Shown: one piece after another, positions 30,359 through 38,617 of the stretch | How the letters are laid out: the number at the start of each line of letters is the position of its first letter | How positions within the stretch are numbered: the first letter of the stretch is position 1 | NCBI GenBank assembly: GCA_963754065.1 | Contig: CAVWFH010000003.1 | Location: 1-64,000 of the forward strand | Source: JALORV01 sp963754065 | Lineage (GTDB): Bacteria; Pseudomonadota; Gammaproteobacteria; Burkholderiales; Burkholderiaceae_F | DNA length: 64,000 bases | Direction of reading: 5' to 3' | Made by a program: the position numbers and the translations under genes | The notes under the pieces: model-generated | Told to the model about the DNA's origin: nothing | What the model saw: only the letters and a program-made list of their open reading frames with translations | Database searches by the model: none

Positions 30359-30379
30359 ACCTTGACACAATGGGAAGGT
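30359..30379 (-). promoter_or_regulatory. CueR operator/promoter of the DUF4396-cueR unit
   Basis: A 21-base dyad with ends ACCTTGAC and GGGAAGGT on the plus strand. On the minus strand it reads CTTGACCTTCCCATTG followed by TGTCAAGGT, matching CueR boxes of proteobacterial copper promoters. TTGACC (30377-30382) would serve as the -35 element with a long spacer of about 19 bases, as expected for MerR-type promoters. It faces the DUF4396 gene, whose ATG is 55 bases away. Confidence 0.85.
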
Positions 30380-30517
30380 CAAGAGGGTTGCGCGCGCGGG
30401 GGTTCGAGTTGACCTCGGGTTGGTCGTGGCGCCTTTGCGAGGAGGCGCCGCTCCCCTTCGACCGATCAGCAGGCCGCTGGCGCTCGCTTCACGGTCAGAA
30501 CGGCACTGGCCGCCGGC

Positions 30518-31006
30518 TTACCGGACCACGATGGTTCCGACCATTCCCTCGCGCAGATCGTTCCAGGCGTGACCGGGCATCAGGCAGGCGAAGCGGAACG
30601 TTCCGGCCAGCGTGAACTGCCAGACGATCTCGCCGCGGCGGCCGGGCGGTACGTGTGCCATGAACGGCTCGTCGTGCTCCATCGTCGGAAACCGCTTCAT
30701 CAGGTCCGCGTGCTCGATCAGCTCGCGCTCGGTGCCGATTACGAACTCGTGCAGGACCTTGCCACGATTCACGACGTTGAAGCGCAGCGTGTCGCCTCGC
30801 CTGACCGTGATGTGGGCCGGCTTGAAGCGCATATCGTCGGTCATGTCGAACACGATCGTGCGCGTGACCTTGTTCGGGTCGCCGGTACGGCCAAATGCCG
30901 TGGTCACCGGATGCAGGTTCGGCCCGATCGAGTGCGGCGCGTCGGCGTGAGCCAGCGCGCCGCCCGCGAGGACGGCGAAGAGCAGGAGGAGACCGGTCCG
31001 AACCAA
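30518..31006 (-). CDS. Periplasmic cupredoxin (plastocyanin/CopI-like)
   Basis: A 162-residue exported protein with a signal peptide (LLLLFAVLAGGALAHA). The type 1 copper ligands are recognisable: His in VLHEFVIG, then Cys, His and Met in FACLMPGHAWNDLREGMVG. The His-to-Met loop is a little longer than the common CxxPGHxxxGM. Members carry electrons or protect against copper. The start is TTG at 31006; it lies 28 bases after the protease gene stop on the same strand, so they are probably co-transcribed. The CueR operator, DUF4396 and cueR lie just downstream. Confidence 0.85.
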   Translation of the reverse strand: MVRTGLLLLFAVLAGGALAHADAPHSIGPNLHPVTTAFGRTGDPNKVTRTIVFDMTDDMRFKPAHITVRRGDTLRFNVVNRGKVLHEFVIGTERELIEHADLMKRFPTMEHDEPFMAHVPPGRRGEIVWQFTLAGTFRFACLMPGHAWNDLREGMVGTIVVR

Positions 31007-31034
31007 GTCCGCAGTGCGCCGACCGTGCAGCGGG

Positions 31035-32864
31035 TCAGGCCTTCTTCTGTCGCGCCGCCTCGAGCGCCTTCTTCGGGTTGATCAGCGTGCGGCGGCCGTC
31101 GGCTGTCTTGTCGGATGTCGTGACGATGATCTCGATGACCTGCGGTGGCGTCATCGCCGGGTTGACGGCGAGGATCTTGCCGGCAAGGTTCGCCACCTGC
31201 GGCGACGCCATCGAGGTGCCGGAGAAGGCCACGCGATCGCCGCCCGGCAGATAGCTTTCGACCTGATACCCATTGGAGTGCACCTTCACCGTCGGGCCGT
31301 AGCTGGTGAAGGAGGCTTCGTCGCCGGCCTTGTCGACCGCACCGACCGTCAGCAGGTTGGGCAGCACGATGTCGGCGGGGGCATCCTCCGCGAAGCTCGC
31401 GTTCTGGTTCGAGTTGCCGGCGGCCGTGATGAACAGGATCTCGGGTGCTGACGCGAACGCCTTCTCCAGCGCCTGCTTGCCGATGCTGAAGTATTCGCGC
31501 GCCAGTTTCTGGCGTTCCTCCTGGGTCTTGCCGATGCCGCACAGTTCGAGGTCGTTTTCGATCGCATTGACGCTGCCACCCCAGCTCATGTTGACGACGC
31601 GTGCCTTGTTGCGCCTCAGGAACTCCACGGTCTCGACGTAACTCTTTGCATCCTTGCGGGTCTGTTCGAGCGAGGGGCAGGGATCCGGAATCAGCGTGTT
31701 GCCGAACTCCATGCGTGCCACCAGCAGCCGCGCGTAGGGGTTGCCTTCCATCGCGATGCCGGCCACGTGCGTGCCGTGCGTGTAGTTGCCGGCGAGGATG
31801 AGCTCCTCGATCGTCGGTTTGTACTGCTCGCGCGGCAGCGTCGAGATCAGCTGCTTGACCTCGTCGGCCTCCTTGCTCTCGACATTCGACTGCAGGTCAG
31901 AGAATCCCTTGCTGCGTGCCTTCATCGACGGCAGTCGCGCCTGCATGGCTGGTGTCAGCACCTGCAGCTCGGTGTTGGTCGGATTGGCGTACTTGTCGAA
32001 GCCGATCAAGGCCGGTGCGCCCTTGGCGTCGCGAACAAGCTGCGACTTGAAGATCGCGGTGTCGACACCGCTGTCCCACACGGCAATGACGACCGGTGCG
32101 TAGGGGCGGCCCGGTTCGAGCGCCACGCCGCGCGCGGCCCAGATATCGGGCTTTTCGACCTTGTTGGCGGCAAGATAGGCACCGTAGGTGTCCACCAGCG
32201 TCTGTTTCAACGGCAGTCGCAGTTGCAGCGTATAGCGCGCGCCGATCACCCCCGGAGCAAGATCGCTGCTCAGTGCACCGGTCTTGTCCGCGGTCGGCTG
32301 CAGCACCTCGTTGATGTAGCCGAGCACGCGTCCTTCGCCGATCAGCTCCGCGCTCGCTTTGGCTTCCTTGATGTCGTTCGCAATGACCGCGTACGGCATG
32401 GGCTTGAGCGCCGTTTCCAGGCTGCTGCGGACGGCGGCGAGATATGCCGGGCCGCTGGTGCCACCGGCGGCCTTGCGCCCGTCGACGATGGCGCGGGCCT
32501 GCAATCCGGTCAGCAACTTGTCTGCAGGCTTTTCCTGCAGCGCGCGGATCTGTTCGATGCGCTTGAGCGCATCGGCATCGCGCCCTTCCAGCAGGTCGAG
32601 CTGCAGCAGCGTGCCCAGCAGCTGTCGCTCGCTCGACTTGTCGGCGATGTCGTACTTGGCCAGCACGGACTCGATGTCGCGGCGGACATTGGCACTGAAT
32701 GCCGCAAACGCCTGCGGGTCCTTGACGAGTGCTTCTAGGCTTCCCTTGACGGGGTAGGTGAAGCGCGGCAGGTCCGCGGCTTTTTCGATGCGTGGCCGCG
32801 GTTGCGCATAGGTCGGGTCCAGCAGTAGTGCGAGACTCAGGCAGAGGAGGAGGCGCTTGAACAT
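31035..32864 (-). CDS. Subtilisin-like serine protease (S8 family), exported
   Basis: A 609-residue secreted or periplasmic protease with a signal peptide (LLLCLSLALLLDPTYA). A long N-terminal region (~residues 22-260) precedes the catalytic domain. The triad motifs are VWDSGVD (Asp), THGTHVAGIAM (His) and FSGTSMASPQ (Ser), with the oxyanion Asn in ITAAGNSNQN. A large insertion lies between the Asp and His motifs. It starts at the ATG at 32864, diverges from mnmC, and is followed by the cupredoxin gene. Confidence 0.92.
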   Translation of the reverse strand: MFKRLLLCLSLALLLDPTYAQPRPRIEKAADLPRFTYPVKGSLEALVKDPQAFAAFSANVRRDIESVLAKYDIADKSSERQLLGTLLQLDLLEGRDADALKRIEQIRALQEKPADKLLTGLQARAIVDGRKAAGGTSGPAYLAAVRSSLETALKPMPYAVIANDIKEAKASAELIGEGRVLGYINEVLQPTADKTGALSSDLAPGVIGARYTLQLRLPLKQTLVDTYGAYLAANKVEKPDIWAARGVALEPGRPYAPVVIAVWDSGVDTAIFKSQLVRDAKGAPALIGFDKYANPTNTELQVLTPAMQARLPSMKARSKGFSDLQSNVESKEADEVKQLISTLPREQYKPTIEELILAGNYTHGTHVAGIAMEGNPYARLLVARMEFGNTLIPDPCPSLEQTRKDAKSYVETVEFLRRNKARVVNMSWGGSVNAIENDLELCGIGKTQEERQKLAREYFSIGKQALEKAFASAPEILFITAAGNSNQNASFAEDAPADIVLPNLLTVGAVDKAGDEASFTSYGPTVKVHSNGYQVESYLPGGDRVAFSGTSMASPQVANLAGKILAVNPAMTPPQVIEIIVTTSDKTADGRRTLINPKKALEAARQKKA

Positions 32865-32922
32865 GGCGTGGTCCGGACGGGAAAGGGCCGAATGTTAGCT
32901 GCGCCGCGCCGATAATTCCCGC

Positions 32923-34896
32923 ATGACCCTGCAACCGGCACGGCTCGCCCGCGAAGCGGACGGCACTCCGTACAGCGAGCGCTACGGCGACGTGTACGCC
33001 AGCCGCGACGGCGCGGTCGGTCAGGCGCGGCACGTCTTTCTCGGGGGCGTCGGCCTGCCGGAGGCCTGGCACGGACGCGACCAGTTTGTGGTGCTCGAGA
33101 CCGGATTCGGGCTGGGCACCAATTTTCTCGTCACCTGGCAGGCCTGGCGCGCAGACCCGCGGCGGCCGCGCCGTCTGCACTTTGTCTCGGTCGAGAAGCA
33201 CCCGCTGGAGGCGGCTGATCTGCTGACGGTGGCGCTACCCGACGTCCGGCCGCTGGCTGAAGCGCTGGTACGACAGTGGCCGCTGCCCATGGCCGGGTTG
33301 CACCGGCTGGAATTCGACGGCGGCGATGTGTGCCTGACACTTGCGCTCGGCGACGCGCGTGACCTGGTGCCTCAACTCGTCCTCGGAGCCGATGCGATCT
33401 TCCTCGACGGATTTGCTCCCGATCGCAATCCCGAAATGTGGGAGCCCGCGCTGCTGAAGGCCATCGGACGATGCGCGCGCCCCAATGCGGCGCTGGCGAC
33501 CTTTACGACCGCACGGCCGGTGCGCGATGCCTTGGAGGCCGCTGGCTTCGCGCTGCAGCTGCGGCCCGGCTTCGGACGCAAGCGCGAAATGCTCGCCGGC
33601 CGTTACGCGCCGCGCTGGCGCGTGCGACGCCACGAACCGCCTGCAGCCTACGTCGGCGAGCGGTCCGCGGTGATCATCGGCGCCGGCCTGGCCGGCAGCA
33701 CCTGTGCGGATGCCCTGCGGCGACGCGGCTGGCAGGTCCAGATCATCGAGGCGCAGGCAGCGGCGATCCGTGGCGCCTCGGCGCTACCCTGGGGACTGCT
33801 GCGCCCTCACTATGCGGCGGACGATGCGCCGCTGGCCAGACTGACGCGCGCTGGCGTCGCGGCCGCGCATGCGGTGCTGGCACGCACCGCACCCGAAGGG
33901 CGGCTCGAGGGCATTGCCGTTGCCGAGGCCAGCGGGGTGTTCCAGATGGCACCCGATCGGGAAACCGCCCGACTTTGGCAGACGCAGACGGAGCGGCACG
34001 GGTGGCCGACGCAGTGGGTCCAAGCAATTGACACGGCCGAGGCCGGCCGTCACGTCGGCCTGGCTCCGCAGCGTGGCGGGTTGTGGTGGCCGCAGGGAGC
34101 CGTCGTCTCGCCGGTCCGCTGGTGTCGCGCACTGCTTGCCGATGGAACGAATCTGCTGCGCGGCGATGTCGTTCGCTTGAGTCAGGGCTGCGACGGGTGG
34201 TCTGCCCTGGACGCGGCGGGGCATGTGCTTGCGGCTGCGCCGGTGGTCATCGTCGCGGCAGCGATGGCATCGCCCGCCCTGCTCGGGATGACGCAGGCGA
34301 GAGTGCAGGCGATCCGCGGCCGCGTTGCCTATCTCACCCCGGCACCTTTCGCGAGTCTGCGGGCGCCGATCTCGGGCGACGGCTACCTGCTGCGTGATCC
34401 GGACGGTGGCGTGGCTGCGGGTGCGACCTACGAGCTCACGCTGCCCGGCGACGGCGTCGACACCTCCCTGAGCGCGGCCCGCGCGCTGCAGAGCAATCTC
34501 GGTCGGATGCAGGGGCTGCTCGCCGCGCCTCCTGTGGTCGACACAATCGGCTCGTTCGACGGCCTGCGGTGCGTGGCGCGTGACCGGCAGCCGCTGGCGG
34601 GTGCCGCGCCGGATGAAGCAGCCGCACGAGCCGCCGGCCGTCAATTGCGCGGAGCGCACCTGGTTGACGTTCCGAGGCGGCCCGGGCTTTTCGCGTGCTT
34701 TGCCCTGGGCTCGCGTGGCCTGACGCTCGCACCGCTGCTCGCCGAGCTGATCGCGGCGTCGATCGAGGGCGAACCGCTGCCGATCGAGCGCTCACTCGCC
34801 GGTGCGGTTGATCCGGCCCGCTTCCTGCTTGGCTCGCTGCGTCGAGGCGCTGCCTTTTCACAGGGCGCGCGCAGCCACGCCGCAACTCCGTACTGA
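32923..34896 (+). CDS. mnmC: Bifunctional tRNA 5-methylaminomethyl-2-thiouridine biosynthesis protein MnmC
   Basis: A 657-residue enzyme that completes mnm5(s2)U34 in tRNA. The N-terminal half (~1-240) is the SAM-dependent methyltransferase domain: FGLGTNFL is the SAM-binding segment and AIFLDGFAPDRNPEMW is its family signature. The C-terminal half (~245-640) is the FAD-dependent demodification domain, with GAGLAGSTCADALRRRG as dinucleotide-binding motif. Both halves are complete and in frame. The start is the ATG at 32923. Confidence 0.95.
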   Translation: MTLQPARLAREADGTPYSERYGDVYASRDGAVGQARHVFLGGVGLPEAWHGRDQFVVLETGFGLGTNFLVTWQAWRADPRRPRRLHFVSVEKHPLEAADLLTVALPDVRPLAEALVRQWPLPMAGLHRLEFDGGDVCLTLALGDARDLVPQLVLGADAIFLDGFAPDRNPEMWEPALLKAIGRCARPNAALATFTTARPVRDALEAAGFALQLRPGFGRKREMLAGRYAPRWRVRRHEPPAAYVGERSAVIIGAGLAGSTCADALRRRGWQVQIIEAQAAAIRGASALPWGLLRPHYAADDAPLARLTRAGVAAAHAVLARTAPEGRLEGIAVAEASGVFQMAPDRETARLWQTQTERHGWPTQWVQAIDTAEAGRHVGLAPQRGGLWWPQGAVVSPVRWCRALLADGTNLLRGDVVRLSQGCDGWSALDAAGHVLAAAPVVIVAAAMASPALLGMTQARVQAIRGRVAYLTPAPFASLRAPISGDGYLLRDPDGGVAAGATYELTLPGDGVDTSLSAARALQSNLGRMQGLLAAPPVVDTIGSFDGLRCVARDRQPLAGAAPDEAAARAAGRQLRGAHLVDVPRRPGLFACFALGSRGLTLAPLLAELIAASIEGEPLPIERSLAGAVDPARFLLGSLRRGAAFSQGARSHAATPY

Positions 34897-34929
34897 CCAG
34901 CGATGGCCGCAGGCCGTGCGCCCGCGCGG

Positions 34930-36993
34930 CTACTCGTCGTCTTCCTGCTTGCGCTTGGCCGCGTAGTCGATGGCGAGTTGCTGCTGCAGCTGCGGCGGTG
35001 CCTGCTCGTAATGCGATAGCGTCATCGTCCACGCACCGCGACCTTGCGTCATGGCCTTGAGGCGGTTCGAATAGCCTTCGAGTTCGCCCAACGGCGCTTG
35101 GCCTTCGACGACCAGTACCGACGGCCCCATCGCCCGCGTCCCGGTCACCTGGCCGCGTCGCGATGAAAGGTCACCGGTGATGTCGCCCATGTGCGATTCG
35201 GGGGCCTCCACCTCGAGATTCACGATTGGCTCGAGCACGATCGGGCGGGCCTTGCCGAGGGCATCAAGGAAGGCCTTCTTTCCTGCCGCGACGAACGCGA
35301 CTTCCTTGGAGTCCACCGGGTGATGCTTGCCGTCGTAGACGATGACGCGTACATCCTGCATCGGGAAACCCGCGACCGGGCCGGACACCAGCACCGACTC
35401 GACGCCCTTTTGCACCGCCGGGATGAAGTTGTAGGGAATGACGCCGCCCTTGACCTGGTCGACAAACTCGAATCCCGCGCCTCGCGGCAGCGGTTCGACC
35501 CGCAGATAGACCTCGCCGAACTGGCCCGCGCCGCCGGTCTGCTTCTTGTGCCGCGCGTGGCCCTCGGCGTTCGCGGCAATGGTCTCGCGGTAAGGCACGC
35601 GCGGCGGCCGCGTATCGACCTCCACCTTGTACTGCTGCGCCATGCGTTCCAGCGCCGAGCGCAGGTGCAACTCGCCCAGGCCGCGCAGCACCGTTTCGTT
35701 CAGCGTCGCGTCATGTTCGACTTTCAACGTTGGATCCTCGGCGGTCATCCGGTGCAGCACTTCCGAGATGCGCTGCTCGTCGCCGCGCCGCTTCGGTGCG
35801 ATCGCCACACCGCTCATCGGTGTCGGGAACTCCAGCGGTCGCATGTGGATGTGATCCTCGTCGTGCGAGTCGTGCAGCACGCAGTCGAAATCGATCTCGT
35901 CGACCTTGGCGACCGCCGCGATGTCACCGGGTGTGGCGTGCGGAATCTCGGCGGTCTTGCCGCCCTGGAGCATGAACAGATGCCCGACCTTGAACGGCTT
36001 GCGGCCGTTGCCGATGAAGAGCTGCGTGTCCTTGGTGATCGTTCCCTGATGGACGCGGAAGACACCGAGTTTGCCGACATACGGATCGACCACAACCTTG
36101 AATACGTGCGCCAGCACGTGCTTCTTAGGGTCCGGTTCCGAGCGGAATTCCTCGACCGGTTGCCCGTCGATCATCTCGCCCTTGAAGAACAGCGGCGGGT
36201 TGCCTTCGGTCGGATTCGGCAGCAAGGCATCGAAGATCTTCAGCAACTCATCGATGCCGGCGCCGTTGCGTGCAGAGACGAAACACACCGGGATCAAATG
36301 GCCTTCACGCAGCGCCTTTTCGAACGGCGCGTGCAACTGCTCCGGTTCGATGGCTTCGCCCTGCTCGAGGTACTTGGCCATAAGGTCTTCGTCGACTTCG
36401 ATGACCTGGTCGATCAACGCCTGGTGCGCCTCGGCCACCGACGAAAAGTCCGCGTCCCCGCTCGGATTGAAGAAGCAGTCGACGACGCGCGCATTGCCGC
36501 CCGACGGCAGGTTGATCGGCAGCACTTCCTTGCCGAAGGTCGCGCGCAGGTCGGACATCAGCTGCGGCAGGTTCACGTTCTCGGCGTCGATCTTGTTGAC
36601 AATCAGCAGGCGGCACAGCTTCCGGCGTCCGGCCCAGTCCATCATGCGCGAGGTGATCATCTCGATTCCGCTTTGCGCGTTGACCACGATCGCGGCTGTT
36701 TCGACCGCGTCGAGCGCGCCGATCGACTGGCCGATGAAGTCCGGAAACCCGGGTGTGTCGAGCAGGTGAACGCGGGTGCGTGGCAGGTCCAGGTGCAGCA
36801 CGGACGTACGCAGCGAGTGCAGGAAGGTTTTTTCCAGTCCGTCGAAGTCGCTGACCGTGGTTCCCCTTTCGACACTGCCGGCCGCGGGTATCGCCCCGGT
36901 CCGGGCGAGCAGCGCTTCTGCGAGCGTGGTCTTGCCTGCACTGCCGTGGCCCAGCAGGGCCACGGTCCGCAGGTTCTCCGTCGTGTAGGACAT
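34930..36993 (-). CDS. Elongation factor G-like GTPase (EF-G2/FusA2 type)
   Basis: A 687-residue translational GTPase relative with all five EF-G domains. The G motifs are GHGSAGKTT (P-loop), DTPGFPDF (G3) and NKID (G4). In canonical EF-G the G3 motif is DTPGHVDF and its His activates water for GTP hydrolysis. Here Phe replaces it, as in the FusA2 subgroup (DTPGYADF in mycobacteria). So a role other than routine translocation is likely. GAGGAGAGG precedes the ATG at 36993. Confidence 0.88.
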   Translation of the reverse strand: MSYTTENLRTVALLGHGSAGKTTLAEALLARTGAIPAAGSVERGTTVSDFDGLEKTFLHSLRTSVLHLDLPRTRVHLLDTPGFPDFIGQSIGALDAVETAAIVVNAQSGIEMITSRMMDWAGRRKLCRLLIVNKIDAENVNLPQLMSDLRATFGKEVLPINLPSGGNARVVDCFFNPSGDADFSSVAEAHQALIDQVIEVDEDLMAKYLEQGEAIEPEQLHAPFEKALREGHLIPVCFVSARNGAGIDELLKIFDALLPNPTEGNPPLFFKGEMIDGQPVEEFRSEPDPKKHVLAHVFKVVVDPYVGKLGVFRVHQGTITKDTQLFIGNGRKPFKVGHLFMLQGGKTAEIPHATPGDIAAVAKVDEIDFDCVLHDSHDEDHIHMRPLEFPTPMSGVAIAPKRRGDEQRISEVLHRMTAEDPTLKVEHDATLNETVLRGLGELHLRSALERMAQQYKVEVDTRPPRVPYRETIAANAEGHARHKKQTGGAGQFGEVYLRVEPLPRGAGFEFVDQVKGGVIPYNFIPAVQKGVESVLVSGPVAGFPMQDVRVIVYDGKHHPVDSKEVAFVAAGKKAFLDALGKARPIVLEPIVNLEVEAPESHMGDITGDLSSRRGQVTGTRAMGPSVLVVEGQAPLGELEGYSNRLKAMTQGRGAWTMTLSHYEQAPPQLQQQLAIDYAAKRKQEDDE

Positions 36994-37260
36994 TGCCTCT
37001 CCTCAGCTGTGTTCTTCTGGTGCGAAGGGCGACGTTACCCCCCGGCGCCCGCGCTGTCAGCCGGGCGCCGCCGGGGCGCGCTGCGGCCTTGACGTTCGAC
37101 AAGCAGCTGCGCTCCCAGAGCCGATGGCGCGTTCCGGTGTTGCCGGCGACCCCGATCGACTCCGTCGAAGCGGCGTTTCGTCACACAACGGCTGCATCAT
37201 CGGCTCCGGGGCGCACACAATTGCGATCCGTCCTGTCCAATGATAAGAAAGGAGTACCCG

Positions 37261-37650
37261 ATGGATGTGTTCAATACGCCCGGCGCCTTCAGTTGGAGCG
37301 AACTGCTCACGACCGACCCGGCCGCGGCCAAGTCGTTCTATGCGTCGCTGTTCGGCTGGAGCACGAAGGACATGCAGATGACGAGCGGCGCCTACACCAC
37401 GTGCCAGGTGGGCGAGGAGTCGGTGGCGGGCATCATGAAGATCCCGGCGGAGGCCACCGGCATGCCGCCGATGTGGGGTGTCTACGTGACTGTTTCCGAT
37501 GTCGACGAGACGATACGGCAGGCCGAGAAGCTCGGGGGCGCCGTTGTCATGCCGCCCATGGATGTCGACGGTGTCGGCCGCATGGCGGTGCTGCGCGATC
37601 CGCAGGGCGCCAGCTTTTCAGTGATCAAGTACGCCTTTCCGGCGCAGTAA
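37261..37650 (+). CDS. VOC-family (glyoxalase/bleomycin-resistance fold) protein
   Basis: A 129-residue protein consisting of one VOC domain built from paired beta-alpha-beta-beta-beta units. It opens with FSWSELLTTDPAAAKSFYASLFGW and contains VYVTVSDVDETI and AVLRDPQGASFSVIK, all typical of glyoxalase-like proteins. The ligand is unknown. AAAGGAG stands 6 bases before the ATG. Confidence 0.9.
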   Translation: MDVFNTPGAFSWSELLTTDPAAAKSFYASLFGWSTKDMQMTSGAYTTCQVGEESVAGIMKIPAEATGMPPMWGVYVTVSDVDETIRQAEKLGGAVVMPPMDVDGVGRMAVLRDPQGASFSVIKYAFPAQ

Positions 37651-37710
37651 CCGGGCAGGGCCGACGCACCGCCGGTGCAGATGGCGCCGGCCGTTTCCTG
37701 TCCTCTCAAT

Positions 37711-37950
37711 TCAGCGGACGGTCGGCGTCGGATTGTTCGCGACCTGTGTCGCGGTCGGCTGCGCCGCCTGCGTGCGTTCGCCGACGATGACGACGCGCTC
37801 CATCCGGACCACCGGCAGTGCAGCGACTTCGCGCGCCGTCTGGCGTGCCTGCAGGCCATGCACGCCGAGCGCCGTAGTGAGTGCGATCATGCCGAAGGCG
37901 GCAAGTGCAACCATCGTGGTGGCAGATTTCTGGGCCATGGCGCGCTCCAT
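37711..37950 (-). CDS. Small membrane-anchored hypothetical protein
   Basis: A protein of 75-79 residues with one hydrophobic segment (TTMVALAAFGMIALTTALG) after a short basic start, then a soluble tail (REVAALPVVRMERVVIVGER) ending in a Thr/Pro-rich stretch. Two ATGs are possible, 37950 and 37938. Similar short proteins with a VVRLERVVVVGRR-like motif are frequent in Burkholderiales; their function is unknown. Confidence 0.6.
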   Translation of the reverse strand: MERAMAQKSATTMVALAAFGMIALTTALGVHGLQARQTAREVAALPVVRMERVVIVGERTQAAQPTATQVANNPTPTVR

Positions 37951-38172
37951 ATGAATGCCAGGCGACAACCGTGTCGCCCATGAGCGCACTCTAGGCAGCG
38001 GTGCCTGCCGCTTCCATTCGATTGCGACGAACTGCGGGAATTGCGGCGCCGGCTGCAGAAATGCGCGCCGCATGGAGCGAACGCCGTTCGCGCCCCGACA
38101 AAGCGGCGCGAACGCGGATGAACCGCGATTTCGCCACGGCGCCGTCGTCGATCGGGTGAAGTGCCGTGCCGT

Positions 38173-38499
38173 TCAGTGCTGCTTGACGAAGCCGCGGCGG
38201 GTATCGATGTCCTCATCGAGCACCCGGCGGGCGGCGTCGAAGGCATCGCGGGCTGCAACGAAAGCGTCCTCGTCCGCCTGGCGCGTGACCGCGTACTCCT
38301 TGCTCTTCACGTGGACATCCAGCCGGACCCGATACTCACGCGCCGACGAGCTGTGGCGGGTTTCCGACGTTACCGCGACATGCAACTGGGTAATGGCCGG
38401 ATGGAACTTGCCGAGCTTCTCGGCTTTGTCGTGTATCGCCTGTTCGAGTGCTTCCGAACGGTCCATGTGGTGAAACGTGATCTGGATCGGGAATTTCAT
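38173..38499 (-). CDS. Ribosome hibernation-promoting factor, HPF/RaiA family
   Basis: A 108-residue protein starting MKFPIQITFHHMDRSEALE, with the HPF/RaiA alpha-beta fold signature IHDKAEKLGKFHPAIT, then RVRLDVHVKS and DAFVAARDAFDAARRVL. Such proteins bind the 30S decoding region to inhibit translation or dimerise ribosomes under stress. The ATG at 38499 is preferred to the upstream frame extension. Confidence 0.85.
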   Translation of the reverse strand: MKFPIQITFHHMDRSEALEQAIHDKAEKLGKFHPAITQLHVAVTSETRHSSSAREYRVRLDVHVKSKEYAVTRQADEDAFVAARDAFDAARRVLDEDIDTRRGFVKQH

Positions 38500-38551
38500 G
38501 GTCATCACTTCGATTGGGCAGGGCACCCGATTTCATGGTGGCGCGGGCGCG

Positions 38552-38585
38552 GCGGCGGGCGTTGATGACGGTCAACGCCCGCCGC
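38552..38585. terminator. Perfect 14-bp hairpin between rsgA and the HPF gene
   Basis: Arms GCGGCGGGCGTTGA (38552-38565) and TCAACGCCCGCCGC (38572-38585) are perfectly complementary around a 6-base loop. It lies 33 bases past the rsgA stop and upstream of the HPF start, on the strand both genes use. There is no T-tract, so it may be a weak or Rho-aided terminator, or an mRNA stability element. Confidence 0.5.
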
Positions 38586-38617
38586 TCCCATCGTGCGACG
38601 CGCGCCACTGCCGAAGA

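Noticed and set aside
37038..37077. 9-bp inverted repeat (CGGCGCCCG/CGGGCGCCG) between the EF-G-like and VOC genes
   Set aside because: It is GC-rich and imperfectly placed, with no T-tract or known operator pattern; such repeats are expected by chance at this GC content.
35191..37092. Plus-strand open frame of 633 codons opposite the EF-G-like gene
   Set aside because: It is antisense to a clear five-domain GTPase; the composition is Arg/Asp/Val-rich and has no motif.
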